The notes under the pieces: model-generated
The model's database searches: none
The model's input: the letters and a program-made list of their open reading frames with translations, nothing else
What the model was told of the DNA's origin: nothing
Program-made: the position numbers and the translations under genes
DNA from: Nanobdellota archaeon
Lineage (GTDB): Archaea; Nanobdellota; Nanobdellia; Woesearchaeales; GW2011-AR15
DNA length: 15,212 bases
Assembly: GCA_018815145.1 (NCBI GenBank)
Contig: JAHIYL010000066.1
Span: 1-15,212 of the forward strand
Direction of reading: 5' to 3'
Part shown: positions 5,821-12,091 of the stretch, piece after piece
How positions within the stretch are numbered: position 1 is the stretch's first letter
Layout of the letters: each line of letters starts with the position of its first letter

Positions 5821-7047
5821 TTACTCATTATAGTAGACAATATTGTATTCAGGAATATCTTCTATCTTGTCCTTCAGCGCGTTTTTATCTTCGGATTTCT
5901 TCTCGCCTTTTCCCGGAAGTTTCTTTGTATCTTTGACAGGAGGCTCTTCTACTAACGCAGGTTCCAGATGGGTCATATCAATCTTCTCCAAAACCTTTGG
6001 CTCTTCAAGCTTTGCTTCTGCCTCTGCAGCCTGTTGAGATTCAGGGATGAATTCATTTGAGACTATTGTCTGGCCCTGCGTCTGCTCAAGCAGCTTATTC
6101 TTCTTGAAAGTTTTTGGCCTTATCCTTTTGTCTGCTTCAGGTTCAGTCTCAATCTCCGCTGTCTCCATTATCTCTGGTTTCGCAGGAACAGCGGCACTGG
6201 AAACAGACTTTTTTTTGGCAGCAGGTTTTTTTACTTTTTTTTTCCCAGATGCTTTCTTTACAGGAGCTTTTGCTGGTGCTTCCTTTTTTACAGCATTTTT
6301 TTCCTTTACAGATGCTCTTCTTATCTTTTTTGATCGCTTGATTCCGAGAACTTCTTCAATATGCTCCATCTCAACACTGTTTTCCTCCATCTCCACAGCA
6401 TATCTGCAGACATCCTCACAATTCTCAAGCATTTTTCTGGGATTACTGTCAGAGAGTTCAAAAATCGTCTTGATCATTGAGTCAGTGAGGAACTCTATGT
6501 TGCCCATCCTCTTCCTGATGAGGGATATTGCTTCTTTTGATGACAATTCGCTTGTCCTGATTATATTTCCATCCAAAAGGTTTTCTATCTCCTTTGGAAG
6601 CTTAACTTTGTAATAATCATTATTGACAAATATCACTGATTTTATATGGCCTGAATTATAGTATTCGAGTATCTCATCAGCATCATTTTTTTTTAGCTGG
6701 CTGATTTCATCCACAAGCAAAATAATGTTCTTGGGAATGATTCCAATAATTCTCTTGATCAGCGGATTTGCACCGGCAAGGAGGTTTTTCATATCAATAT
6801 CTGATTCTCCCTTGTTGTAGTTGTAATAGACTACCTTCCTGTTTCCTCTATACCTGTTTATGATATTTTTCAGTATGGTTGTCTTTCCGGTCCCGTAAGT
6901 TCCGTCAATGAACAGCATCTCTCCGTTGTCGATCTTCTTATAGATATAATTGAGATCATAAGCAATAAGCTCATCATGAAATGCTGCAGGCTTAATGCTG
7001 AAAGGATTGTTGTAAAAACCTAGTTTTCTGAACCATAATTCACTCAT
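5821..7047 (-). CDS. AAA+ ATPase (ExeA/ORC-like) with H1-like basic tail
   Basis: 408-aa protein. An opening FRKLGFYNNPFSIKP (6-20) matches the N-terminal signature of ExeA/AAA_22-type ATPases. Walker A is GTYGTGKT (49-56), Walker B ILLVDE (109-114), sensor-1 region VNND (141-144), and sensor-2-like NPRKMLE (202-208). At the place where relatives and the upstream paralogue have an arginine-finger-like D-R-I, this protein has LLDGNI (157-162), with no Arg. Residues 238-280 are a Lys/Ala/Pro-rich segment like the histone H1 tail, followed by an acidic low-complexity region and a distinctive YNIVYYNE end. DNA binding by the tail is inferred. Start: an in-frame upstream Met would add 25 residues, but the ATG at 7047 lies in an ATGAGTGA overlap with the preceding stop, follows GGTGGG, and aligns with the paralogue start. 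Last gene of the trio; converges with the DMT transporter. Confidence 0.85.
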   Translation of the reverse strand: MSELWFRKLGFYNNPFSIKPAAFHDELIAYDLNYIYKKIDNGEMLFIDGTYGTGKTTILKNIINRYRGNRKVVYYNYNKGESDIDMKNLLAGANPLIKRIIGIIPKNIILLVDEISQLKKNDADEILEYYNSGHIKSVIFVNNDYYKVKLPKEIENLLDGNIIRTSELSSKEAISLIRKRMGNIEFLTDSMIKTIFELSDSNPRKMLENCEDVCRYAVEMEENSVEMEHIEEVLGIKRSKKIRRASVKEKNAVKKEAPAKAPVKKASGKKKVKKPAAKKKSVSSAAVPAKPEIMETAEIETEPEADKRIRPKTFKKNKLLEQTQGQTIVSNEFIPESQQAAEAEAKLEEPKVLEKIDMTHLEPALVEEPPVKDTKKLPGKGEKKSEDKNALKDKIEDIPEYNIVYYNE

Positions 7048-7768
7048 TTTTCCCACCCAGTATTCTCTTGATATCAATGTACTTAATTCTAGTCCTGCTG
7101 CTCTTTGCAATTCTTTCAGCAATCATTGCTGAGTTCTCCAGCATTTTTTTTGGATTGCAGCCTGATTGGTTAAAAAGGAATTTTATCAGTTCATCAGTAA
7201 GAAGATCTGAATTTCCAATTCTTGAACGGATTAGTTCTACTGCATCCTGCTCATCAAGATCAGGAACATTCACTACCCTTTTTCCAATCCTGTCTTTCAA
7301 GCTGTCTGAAAATTTTACCTGAGAGTATTTTTCACATGTAAATATTATGCTTTTGAAATAATCCTGATCAAAATAATATTTAATCCTGTCATTATTGACC
7401 CGTGTAAGGTTGTTCACATTGTCCAGCAGAAGTATCATGTTCTTAGGTTTTTTTTTAAGTATCCTTCCCAGAAGCCCGAACCTGTCAAATAAAAGATTTG
7501 ATATATTAAGATTTTTATCCACCTTAAGTGAATCAACATAGATGACTTTTTTTTTCCCTCCGAACTTTTTAGCAGCCTTCATCAGCAGGCTTGTCCTTCC
7601 TGAACCCGGATTGCCTGCTATGACGAGCATATTGCCGGATTCAATCCTGTAGAACATCTCATCACTGACATCATTAAGCCTTATCAGACAATCCAAAAAT
7701 CGCTTTGGGTTCGTGGAGAAAGGATCTTCATCAAAATCAAGCTTTTCATAGTAAGGTTCCATTTTCAT
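7040..7768 (-). CDS. AAA+-like protein with degenerate Walker motifs
   Basis: 242-aa paralogue of the next gene, without a tail. It opens with YEKLDFDEDPFSTNPKRF (7-24), the same N-terminal signature. The P-loop reads GNPGSGRTS (52-60), so the catalytic Walker A lysine is arginine. Walker B reads MILLLDNV (111-118), so the catalytic glutamate is asparagine. It retains LKDRIGK (157-163), whose Arg sits at the arginine-finger-like position missing in its partner, and NPKKMLE (205-211). I infer weak or absent ATP hydrolysis and a regulatory or partner-activating role in a heteromer. The ATG at 7768 overlaps the stop of the small membrane-protein gene as ATGA, preceded by the Shine-Dalgarno-like AAAGGTGA. 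It overlaps the following AAA+ gene by 8 nt, so the three are translationally coupled. I checked both substitutions at codon level on the minus strand. Confidence 0.85.
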   Translation of the reverse strand: MKMEPYYEKLDFDEDPFSTNPKRFLDCLIRLNDVSDEMFYRIESGNMLVIAGNPGSGRTSLLMKAAKKFGGKKKVIYVDSLKVDKNLNISNLLFDRFGLLGRILKKKPKNMILLLDNVNNLTRVNNDRIKYYFDQDYFKSIIFTCEKYSQVKFSDSLKDRIGKRVVNVPDLDEQDAVELIRSRIGNSDLLTDELIKFLFNQSGCNPKKMLENSAMIAERIAKSSRTRIKYIDIKRILGGKNE

Positions 7769-8001
7769 ATTTCACCTTTTATCTGTTTTTCCGCTGTTTC
7801 CCTATAATGATTGGACAGCTCATAGTGCTCTTCTGCATCATAAGAATGTCCATTATTGTAATTTTTTTCAGCGAGCCTATGGTGCTTTTTGGCTCTTCTC
7901 AGATTATTTTTCGGAGCATCTTTCATCAATTGATAGGCTATAAGCATGAAGACTGCAAGCAAAAAACCTATTCCGACTATGAATTTTAAATTTAGCAACA
8001 T
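7765..8001 (-). CDS. Small membrane protein with TPR-like helical tail
   Basis: 78-aa protein. Residues 5-25 form one hydrophobic helix, probably a membrane anchor. Residues 34-74 are two amphipathic helices rich in Ala, His, Tyr, Glu and Lys (AKKHHRLAEKNY and AEEHYELSNHYRETAEK), spaced like a single TPR-type hairpin. I do not recognise a family. It is the first gene of a trio with two AAA+ paralogues, and its stop overlaps the next start as ATGA. The simplest inference is that it recruits the ATPase pair to the membrane. The start is strongly supported by AGGAGGGGA ending just upstream of the ATG. Being short, it could be missed by automated annotation, but the ribosome-binding site, coupling and TATA box argue that it is real. 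Confidence 0.75.
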   Translation of the reverse strand: MLLNLKFIVGIGFLLAVFMLIAYQLMKDAPKNNLRRAKKHHRLAEKNYNNGHSYDAEEHYELSNHYRETAEKQIKGEI

Positions 8002-8004
8002 AAA

Positions 8005-8013
8005 TCCCCTCCT
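8005..8013 (-). promoter_or_regulatory. Strong Shine-Dalgarno site
   Basis: On the minus strand AGGAGGGGA lies 3 nt before the ATG at 8001, a strong match to the archaeal anti-SD core (though close to the start). It indicates a leadered transcript for the AAA+ trio, unlike the leaderless genes elsewhere in the window. Confidence 0.65.
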
Positions 8014-8042
8014 ATTACATGTGTTTACTTTAAAATAGTAAT

Positions 8043-8055
8043 AATATTTAAATGT
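8043..8055 (-). promoter_or_regulatory. TATA-like box for the AAA+ operon
   Basis: On the minus strand ACATTTAAATATT is centred about 48 nt upstream of the start at 8001. A transcript beginning about 27 nt downstream would carry a roughly 20-nt leader containing the Shine-Dalgarno site. The rest of 8056-8192, between this operon and the sepF stop, shows T-rich minus-strand sequence fitting a U-tract terminator for sepF and nothing else I can name. Confidence 0.5.
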
Positions 8056-8192
8056 TTCTATACGCGGGTTTATGCATGTGTTAGCTCGATAAAAAATGCT
8101 GATGCTTTAAAACTCTTTTGGAACTGAAAGTGAGATTTCAGAAATATAACAGCAAAAATGAGAAATTAAGAATTAAAATAAATGCATTAAAA

Positions 8193-8582
8193 TCAGATGT
8201 CTTCAGTCTCTGCTTCCCTGTATATCTCAGCAAAATTTGGAGTGACTATTATATAATCATCCCCGAATCCTGCAATGTCACCATCAATGGCATCACAAGT
8301 CTTCTTCAGCTTATTGATAGCTCTCTTCAGTTCAACAAGATCTTTTTCCTTAAGAGGCTTAATATTCACCAGTGCTATTGTATACCCTTCCCTCAATGTA
8401 TCAAGTATTGTCTTGATATCAGAAAAATCTTCTATTATGAACGGTCTGACAATGATCTTTGATGATCTGTCAGCTCCTTTCACAGAATCAAGTTCCAGAT
8501 ACTCATCCTCACCAACCGCAACATTGTCATCAGCACCGATAGTCTTAATTTTTTCATGCAGATTCTTAAAAAATTTTTTCAT
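8193..8582 (-). CDS. sepF: SepF-like cell-division protein (archaeal SepF)
   Basis: 129-aa protein. In archaea SepF anchors FtsZ to the membrane at midcell. Residues 1-14 (MKKFFKNLHEKIKT) are a plausible amphipathic membrane-targeting helix, 15-40 an acidic linker, and 43-117 the SepF core: the strand IIVRPF, helix DFSDIKTILDTL, strand GYTIALVNI, a Lys-rich helix, then GDIAGFGDDYIIVTP (101-115), the glycine-rich dimer signature of the family. Start: a GTG at 8600 would add MGRPSK, but those bases contain the GGGGAGG Shine-Dalgarno site (8592-8598), so the ATG at 8582 is preferred. No ftsZ is visible in this window. The gene follows PGI/PMI on the same strand after 111 nt with its own TATA-like box, so it is likely a separate unit. 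Confidence 0.9.
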   Translation of the reverse strand: MKKFFKNLHEKIKTIGADDNVAVGEDEYLELDSVKGADRSSKIIVRPFIIEDFSDIKTILDTLREGYTIALVNIKPLKEKDLVELKRAINKLKKTCDAIDGDIAGFGDDYIIVTPNFAEIYREAETEDI

Positions 8583-8649
8583 TTTAGATGGCCTCCCCAC
8601 TATTCAATAGCAATTATTATAAATATTAATCATATTGATAATTTTGCAG

Positions 8650-8664
8650 ATATTTAAACTTTTT
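8650..8664 (-). promoter_or_regulatory. TATA-like box for sepF
   Basis: On the minus strand AAAAGTTTAAATAT precedes sepF by about 75 nt, giving a leader of about 45 nt that contains the GGGGAGG ribosome-binding site. A second A/T-rich candidate, at 8614-8626, is nearer; I cannot choose firmly between them. Confidence 0.35.
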
Positions 8665-8693
8665 GGAAAGTGTTTAATAATGCTCCGGTCAAA

Positions 8694-9692
8694 TCACTCT
8701 GCAAGCTCCTTTTTCAAGTCTTCTATTATGTTTACAGGTGTCGGGTCGGTTCCGTACTCAAGTGCAAGATAATATGACACCCATTCACCAAGATAAACAC
8801 CTGTGAGCAGCCGGGCAAGGTAATTCTCTCCTGTAAGCGCTATCTCCATCAGATCAATCCCTCTCTTGATGAGCAGCTTCTTTGTAATAGCTATCCTCTT
8901 CATGATCCTTGGATGATCTTTGATATCCTTAAGAATCACAATGAAATACTGTGCAAAAAGATTCTCATAAGAATTTATCTCATTGTGATTGAATTCCGGG
9001 AACACATTGTAGAAAGCATGTGCTTTTGCATTCTCGTTAATATCGGTCTTCCATTTTTCAGCGACTGCAAATAACCTCGCAGATGAATATATCACAGGTA
9101 TCTTTCCCTTCAGCCTCTTTGCTAAAGTCTTTGCTGATTTTTCGATATCCTGTTTCTTGATCTGTTCGACTATTTTCTTTACAAGGGAGGTATGGTCTTC
9201 CAAAAGTCCGTGTTTTGTCAGTATGTTAAGGATTGGGAAGAAAAGGAATGGCGTCGAAAGTCTTGGCGGATATCCCTTTGGTATCATGATAAAGGGAGTG
9301 TTGTTCAGTTCACACAGTTTCTCTAATTTTCCGCCGGATGAGATTGTGACCGGGGCAAGCCCTCTTTTTACTGCCTGCCTGTAGCATGCAACTATCTCTT
9401 CAGTGTTTCCTGAGTATGATACGCAAAAGATCAATGCATCCTTATTGACAAATTTTGGTATAGTATACTTCTTGTTCACATATATTAGGACTTCTTCCTG
9501 GCCTATGTAAGAATCAAGAAGATCACCTGAGAACGCACTTCCCCCCATGCCGCATACACAGATAAGCCTGATCTCCCTGTCTCTTTCGATATTGATCTCT
9601 TTGCCGATGTCAGATGATTCTTTTATCAGTTCGGGAAATTTTGTCAGTATTGATTTCATATCAGATTTATCAGCAAGAATCTTTTCATCCAT
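8694..9692 (-). CDS. Bifunctional phosphoglucose/phosphomannose isomerase (SIS family)
   Basis: 332-aa cytosolic enzyme that interconverts glucose-6-phosphate or mannose-6-phosphate with fructose-6-phosphate, feeding glycolysis/gluconeogenesis and mannose-sugar synthesis for glycans. Two SIS domains are visible. The first has CGMGGSAFSGD (47-57) and the phosphate-binding SYSGNTEE (92-99). Signature residues follow the crenarchaeal PGI/PMI family: PPR (R144), E220 in NENAKA, H236 in FNHNEI, and the C-terminal EYGTDPTPVNIIEDLKKEL with T318, the threonine linked to mannose-6-phosphate use. The archaeal prototypes are about 300 aa, so the length is normal. It follows the third paralogue of the unknown family by 27 nt and is probably on the same transcript. 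Start: the ATG at 9692 with GGTGAT just upstream. Confidence in function is high; relative activity on the two substrates is not readable. Confidence 0.93.
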   Translation of the reverse strand: MDEKILADKSDMKSILTKFPELIKESSDIGKEINIERDREIRLICVCGMGGSAFSGDLLDSYIGQEEVLIYVNKKYTIPKFVNKDALIFCVSYSGNTEEIVACYRQAVKRGLAPVTISSGGKLEKLCELNNTPFIMIPKGYPPRLSTPFLFFPILNILTKHGLLEDHTSLVKKIVEQIKKQDIEKSAKTLAKRLKGKIPVIYSSARLFAVAEKWKTDINENAKAHAFYNVFPEFNHNEINSYENLFAQYFIVILKDIKDHPRIMKRIAITKKLLIKRGIDLMEIALTGENYLARLLTGVYLGEWVSYYLALEYGTDPTPVNIIEDLKKELAE

Positions 9693-9719
9693 AATATCAC
9701 CAATGTATTTTTATTTTTC

Positions 9720-10247
9720 TCAGAACAGAAAATTATTCATATTCAGGAAACTTGAAAGTTCATTTATCAGGTCAGCTGCATCCTTTGCAGCCATACCATC
9801 ATAATCTGTTGTCGGATTGCCCATCAGGAACTTGTCAAAAATGGTCCGGATAAATATATATTCTGCCCTCTGTTCCCACTTTCCTCGTCTATTAGTCATG
9901 ACAAATGAGTCAATTGTTATATCAACATTGCCCTGATTCATATGGACTTTTTTTCCATCAATCTCTTTAACCAGATTCTTCATGTCTGTAATATTTATCC
10001 ATACCTGCACTTCCAGACGGGCATTTTTGCCTTTGAACTCCTTGAAAGGTCTTATTCTGGCATGAATGGATTTACCTGTCTTATAGACATTTTCCTTGTC
10101 CCTAAGCACTCGTTTTTCATAACCCTTCACCATAAAGAACCTATCAAGCAATCGAAAGAATTCTTTGTAATTGAAAATGCCGGAATAGCTTATCTTCTGG
10201 CCCAGCGTCACATGCTGGACTTCGTCCCATCCTTCATCCCATGTCAT
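9720..10247 (-). CDS. Unknown-family paralogue A (175 aa)
   Basis: I do not recognise the family. It is clearly homologous to the next upstream gene and more distantly to the one before that. Shared landmarks: YSGIF (21-25), then a helix (KEFFRLLDRFF), KGYEK, TGKSIH (57-62), strands including VQVWINITD (80-88), KEIDGKK (94-100), a beta hairpin DITIDSFVMTN (109-119), a helix, and a C-terminal helix that ends LSSFLNMNNFLF. The layout is a helix, an antiparallel beta sheet of about five strands, and a helix. There is no signal peptide, membrane helix, cysteine cluster or obvious catalytic triad. It starts 4 nt after the preceding stop. No Shine-Dalgarno site is visible at the chosen ATG (10247), so the exact start is uncertain by a few residues. 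PGI/PMI follows on the same strand. Confidence 0.8.
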   Translation of the reverse strand: MTWDEGWDEVQHVTLGQKISYSGIFNYKEFFRLLDRFFMVKGYEKRVLRDKENVYKTGKSIHARIRPFKEFKGKNARLEVQVWINITDMKNLVKEIDGKKVHMNQGNVDITIDSFVMTNRRGKWEQRAEYIFIRTIFDKFLMGNPTTDYDGMAAKDAADLINELSSFLNMNNFLF

Positions 10248-10251
10248 TTGT

Positions 10252-10779
10252 TTAATAAAAGTATTTATTCAGGTTAAGATATCCTGCTACTTCTGTTTTG
10301 GCTCCTATCAGTGTGTGCCTTATTACCCCTTCCCAATGCGCAAGCCTTTTCCTGTAAAACCATTTTTCCATAGCAGTCTGCAATAAAAAATATCCCCATT
10401 TTGTCTTTCCGTCCTTGCCTGTGACAACCCAATTATTCCTGTAGTCTGTCATCATCATGCCATCAAACATCAGGGAAATCCTACCTTTGTTTGTAAGCAC
10501 TTTTTTGCCGTCCACTTCCTTTTCCACTTCCACCAAATCATGTACATAAATCCATATCCGGTTCATGGCCCTGATATAGTCATCAACTTTCTTATATGGT
10601 GTAAATTTCACATGGATATATTTTCCTGTAGGAGTATCATATTCTTCATCATACATAATCTTCTTATCCCAGCCTTTCTGTCGGTAATATTTATCAAGTA
10701 TCCTGAACACTTCTTTCATTGAAAAAAGTCCCGAGTATTCAAGCCGTTCATCAACCATGCAAAATACTTGTTCAGACAT
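10252..10779 (-). CDS. Unknown-family paralogue B (175 aa)
   Basis: Second member of the three-gene family. It has the same landmarks as A in the same order: YSGLF (15-19), helix KEVFRILDKYY, KGWDK, TGKYIH (51-56), RIWIYVHD (74-81), KEVDGKK (87-93), LMFDGMMMTD, a W-rich helix region, and the C-terminal GYLNLNKYFY. Similarity to A is strong enough to align by eye without gaps through most of the core. Trp and Tyr are abundant. There is no known domain. Start: the ATG at 10779 is preceded by AAGAGGGAAAGTGT, a reasonable Shine-Dalgarno site. It lies 23 nt after paralogue C and 4 nt before A, so the three are almost certainly one operon. Function unknown; a shared complex or scaffold is inferred only from tandem conservation. 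Confidence 0.82.
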   Translation of the reverse strand: MSEQVFCMVDERLEYSGLFSMKEVFRILDKYYRQKGWDKKIMYDEEYDTPTGKYIHVKFTPYKKVDDYIRAMNRIWIYVHDLVEVEKEVDGKKVLTNKGRISLMFDGMMMTDYRNNWVVTGKDGKTKWGYFLLQTAMEKWFYRKRLAHWEGVIRHTLIGAKTEVAGYLNLNKYFY

Positions 10780-10802
10780 ACACTTTCCCTCTTATATGTG
10801 AC

Positions 10803-11315
10803 TCAATAGGCATTGCTTGCAGTCTCCATGTCAAGATATGCTTTAAGGTCTGTAAAAAAACCATGCATATAATAATCCAGGTAATCAAAGTACTTCAGAA
10901 GGTTCTCATGATACATCACATGGTCATTGAGCAATTTCTCCACTTTCTTTAAAAATTCGCTTTTTTCAAAATCACCATCATAATCAAGTATCTGGAACCC
11001 ATTCATGTCAATCCTCAATCTTGCATCAGTAAGCTTCTGTTTTTTTCCATCTTTAATTACAATGACCTCTTTTGGCTCCCAGAGCTTAAATTCCATGCCA
11101 ATACCGAGAGCTGCATAGAAAGTGATCTTCTTCATCGCATGCCACTTATATATGACCCAAGGCGGTTTCTCCTTTGCCTGCACTTCATGAAAATCCCAAT
11201 CCCTGTCCCTCAGCCATTTTTGGGCATATTTGTAGAGGCCTGGCCAGTCAAATACTCCATTGTATTTGATGATCCTGTTGAAGGCATAGGTCTCAAAATT
11301 AAGTATATCTGTCAT
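10803..11315 (-). CDS. Unknown-family paralogue C (170 aa)
   Basis: First gene of the operon and the most divergent member. It keeps YNGVF (18-22), a helix (GLYKYAQKWLRD), DWDFHE in place of KGYEK, a sheet around YAALGIGMEFKLW, the DGKK motif (89-92), the strand pair RLRIDMNGFQILDYDG, and the C-terminal FTDLKAYLDMETASNAY that aligns with the ends of A and B. It lacks the TGKxIH motif of A and B, so if that motif is functional, C may be structural. An in-frame Met 75 nt upstream was rejected: the TATA-like box (11341-11355) lies about 31 nt before the ATG at 11315, so the upstream codons would not be transcribed, and the family landmarks start after the chosen Met. The function is unknown. Confidence 0.8.
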   Translation of the reverse strand: MTDILNFETYAFNRIIKYNGVFDWPGLYKYAQKWLRDRDWDFHEVQAKEKPPWVIYKWHAMKKITFYAALGIGMEFKLWEPKEVIVIKDGKKQKLTDARLRIDMNGFQILDYDGDFEKSEFLKKVEKLLNDHVMYHENLLKYFDYLDYYMHGFFTDLKAYLDMETASNAY

Positions 11316-11340
11316 TCTTAATATATTAATATGTATCCTG

Positions 11341-11355
11341 GTATATAAAATTTTT
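11341..11355 (-). promoter_or_regulatory. TATA-like box for the three-paralogue operon
   Basis: On the minus strand AAAAATTTTATATAC is centred about 31 nt before the ATG at 11315. It drives the leftward operon and decides the start of paralogue C. Confidence 0.55.
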
Positions 11356-11397
11356 GTTTGATTAATTGATTTTTCATCTCTATTTTGCATTAAATAG

Positions 11398-11411
11398 AAA
11401 AACTATTTATT
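11398..11411 (+). promoter_or_regulatory. TATA-like box for the Dph2-like gene
   Basis: GAAAAACTATTTAT is centred about 30 nt before the ATG at 11435. It places transcription start at the visible ATG and so argues that no further N-terminal domain is encoded upstream. A second A/T stretch, at 11424-11432, is too close to the start to serve. Confidence 0.45.
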
Positions 11412-11434
11412 GATTTGCTAGTTCTATATATTAC

Positions 11435-12091
11435 ATGGAAACCATGTTTGTTGAAGCAAGATATGAAAAAAAGATCATTTTGCCTTTTTCTTTTATAAAG
11501 AGACTACCTGAAAAAATAGGACTTTTTACAACAGTACAATTCATGGACTCACTGAGATCAATAAAAGAACAGCTTGAACAGAACAGAATCTCTGTGACCC
11601 TATTCAAGACCAAGCACACAAGATACCCGGGTCAGATCCTGGGGTGCAATATTTCCGGATTTCCCGGTGTTGATGCATATGTGTACATAGGAGACGGCAT
11701 GTTCCATCCAAAAGCATTGGTCATAGAGAACAATCTGCCGGTATATTCATTCAATCCGCTGACAAAAAAACAGAAAATATTTACTGCAAAGGATGTTGAG
11801 AAAATACTGAAAAAAGAGAAAGGTGCATATATAAAATTTCTGAGCTCCGGAAACATCGGTGTCCTGGTAACTCTAAAATATGGGCAGAACCAATACAAGA
11901 GAGCAAAAAAGCTAGAGAACAAATATCCTGACAAAGTCTTTTACTATCTGGTAAGCGACACAATCGATTTTGCAGGGCTTGCGAATTTCAATTTCATAGA
12001 ATCATTTGTCAATACAGCATGCCCGAGAATAGGGCTGGATGACTCATCAGTATTAGAAAAACCAATTTTAAATATCGATAAATTACTTTGA
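11435..12091 (+). CDS. Dph2-family diphthamide synthesis protein lacking domain 1
   Basis: 218-aa protein of the Dph1/Dph2 family. Archaeal Dph2, a [4Fe-4S] enzyme that cleaves S-adenosylmethionine, transfers the aminocarboxypropyl group to a histidine of elongation factor 2. Visible family motifs: VEARYEKKI (6-14), KIGLFTTVQF (27-36), YPGQILGC (64-71), YIGDGMFHPKA (84-94), GVLVTLKYGQNQ (142-153), DTIDFAGLANF (175-185) and FVNTACPRIG (191-200). The full enzyme (about 340 aa) has three similar domains, each giving one cluster cysteine (Cys59, Cys163 and Cys287 in Pyrococcus horikoshii Dph2). Only the second and third are present (C71, C196). Domain 1 is absent, and the intergenic region to the left is too short to encode it. 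It may partner a separate domain-1 protein, or have lost activity. It overlaps the convergent DUF2062 gene by 9 nt. Confidence 0.88.
   Translation: METMFVEARYEKKIILPFSFIKRLPEKIGLFTTVQFMDSLRSIKEQLEQNRISVTLFKTKHTRYPGQILGCNISGFPGVDAYVYIGDGMFHPKALVIENNLPVYSFNPLTKKQKIFTAKDVEKILKKEKGAYIKFLSSGNIGVLVTLKYGQNQYKRAKKLENKYPDKVFYYLVSDTIDFAGLANFNFIESFVNTACPRIGLDDSSVLEKPILNIDKLL

Noticed and set aside
6200..6340. Possible frameshift producing the Lys/Ala-rich tail
   Set aside because: The frame stays open to a single stop at 5821 and ends in a non-random aromatic/acidic peptide. The composition is typical of genuine H1-like tails rather than out-of-frame sequence.
6047..6613. A 188-aa open frame on the plus strand inside the AAA+ gene
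   Set aside because: It is antisense to a gene with clear Walker motifs, its Phe/Ser-rich content mirrors the Lys/Ala/Glu-rich tail on the other strand, and no promoter precedes it.
7048..7122. A 25-residue N-terminal extension of the AAA+ ATPase
   Set aside because: It lies within the upstream gene, while the ATG at 7047 has a coupled stop/start, an SD-like site, and aligns with the start of the paralogue.
8118..8462. Plus-strand open frame overlapping sepF
   Set aside because: It is antisense to the well-conserved SepF core, and its composition is that of a shadow frame.
11316..11390. A 25-residue N-terminal extension of paralogue C
   Set aside because: It runs through and beyond the TATA-like box of the operon, and the shared family motifs begin after the chosen Met.
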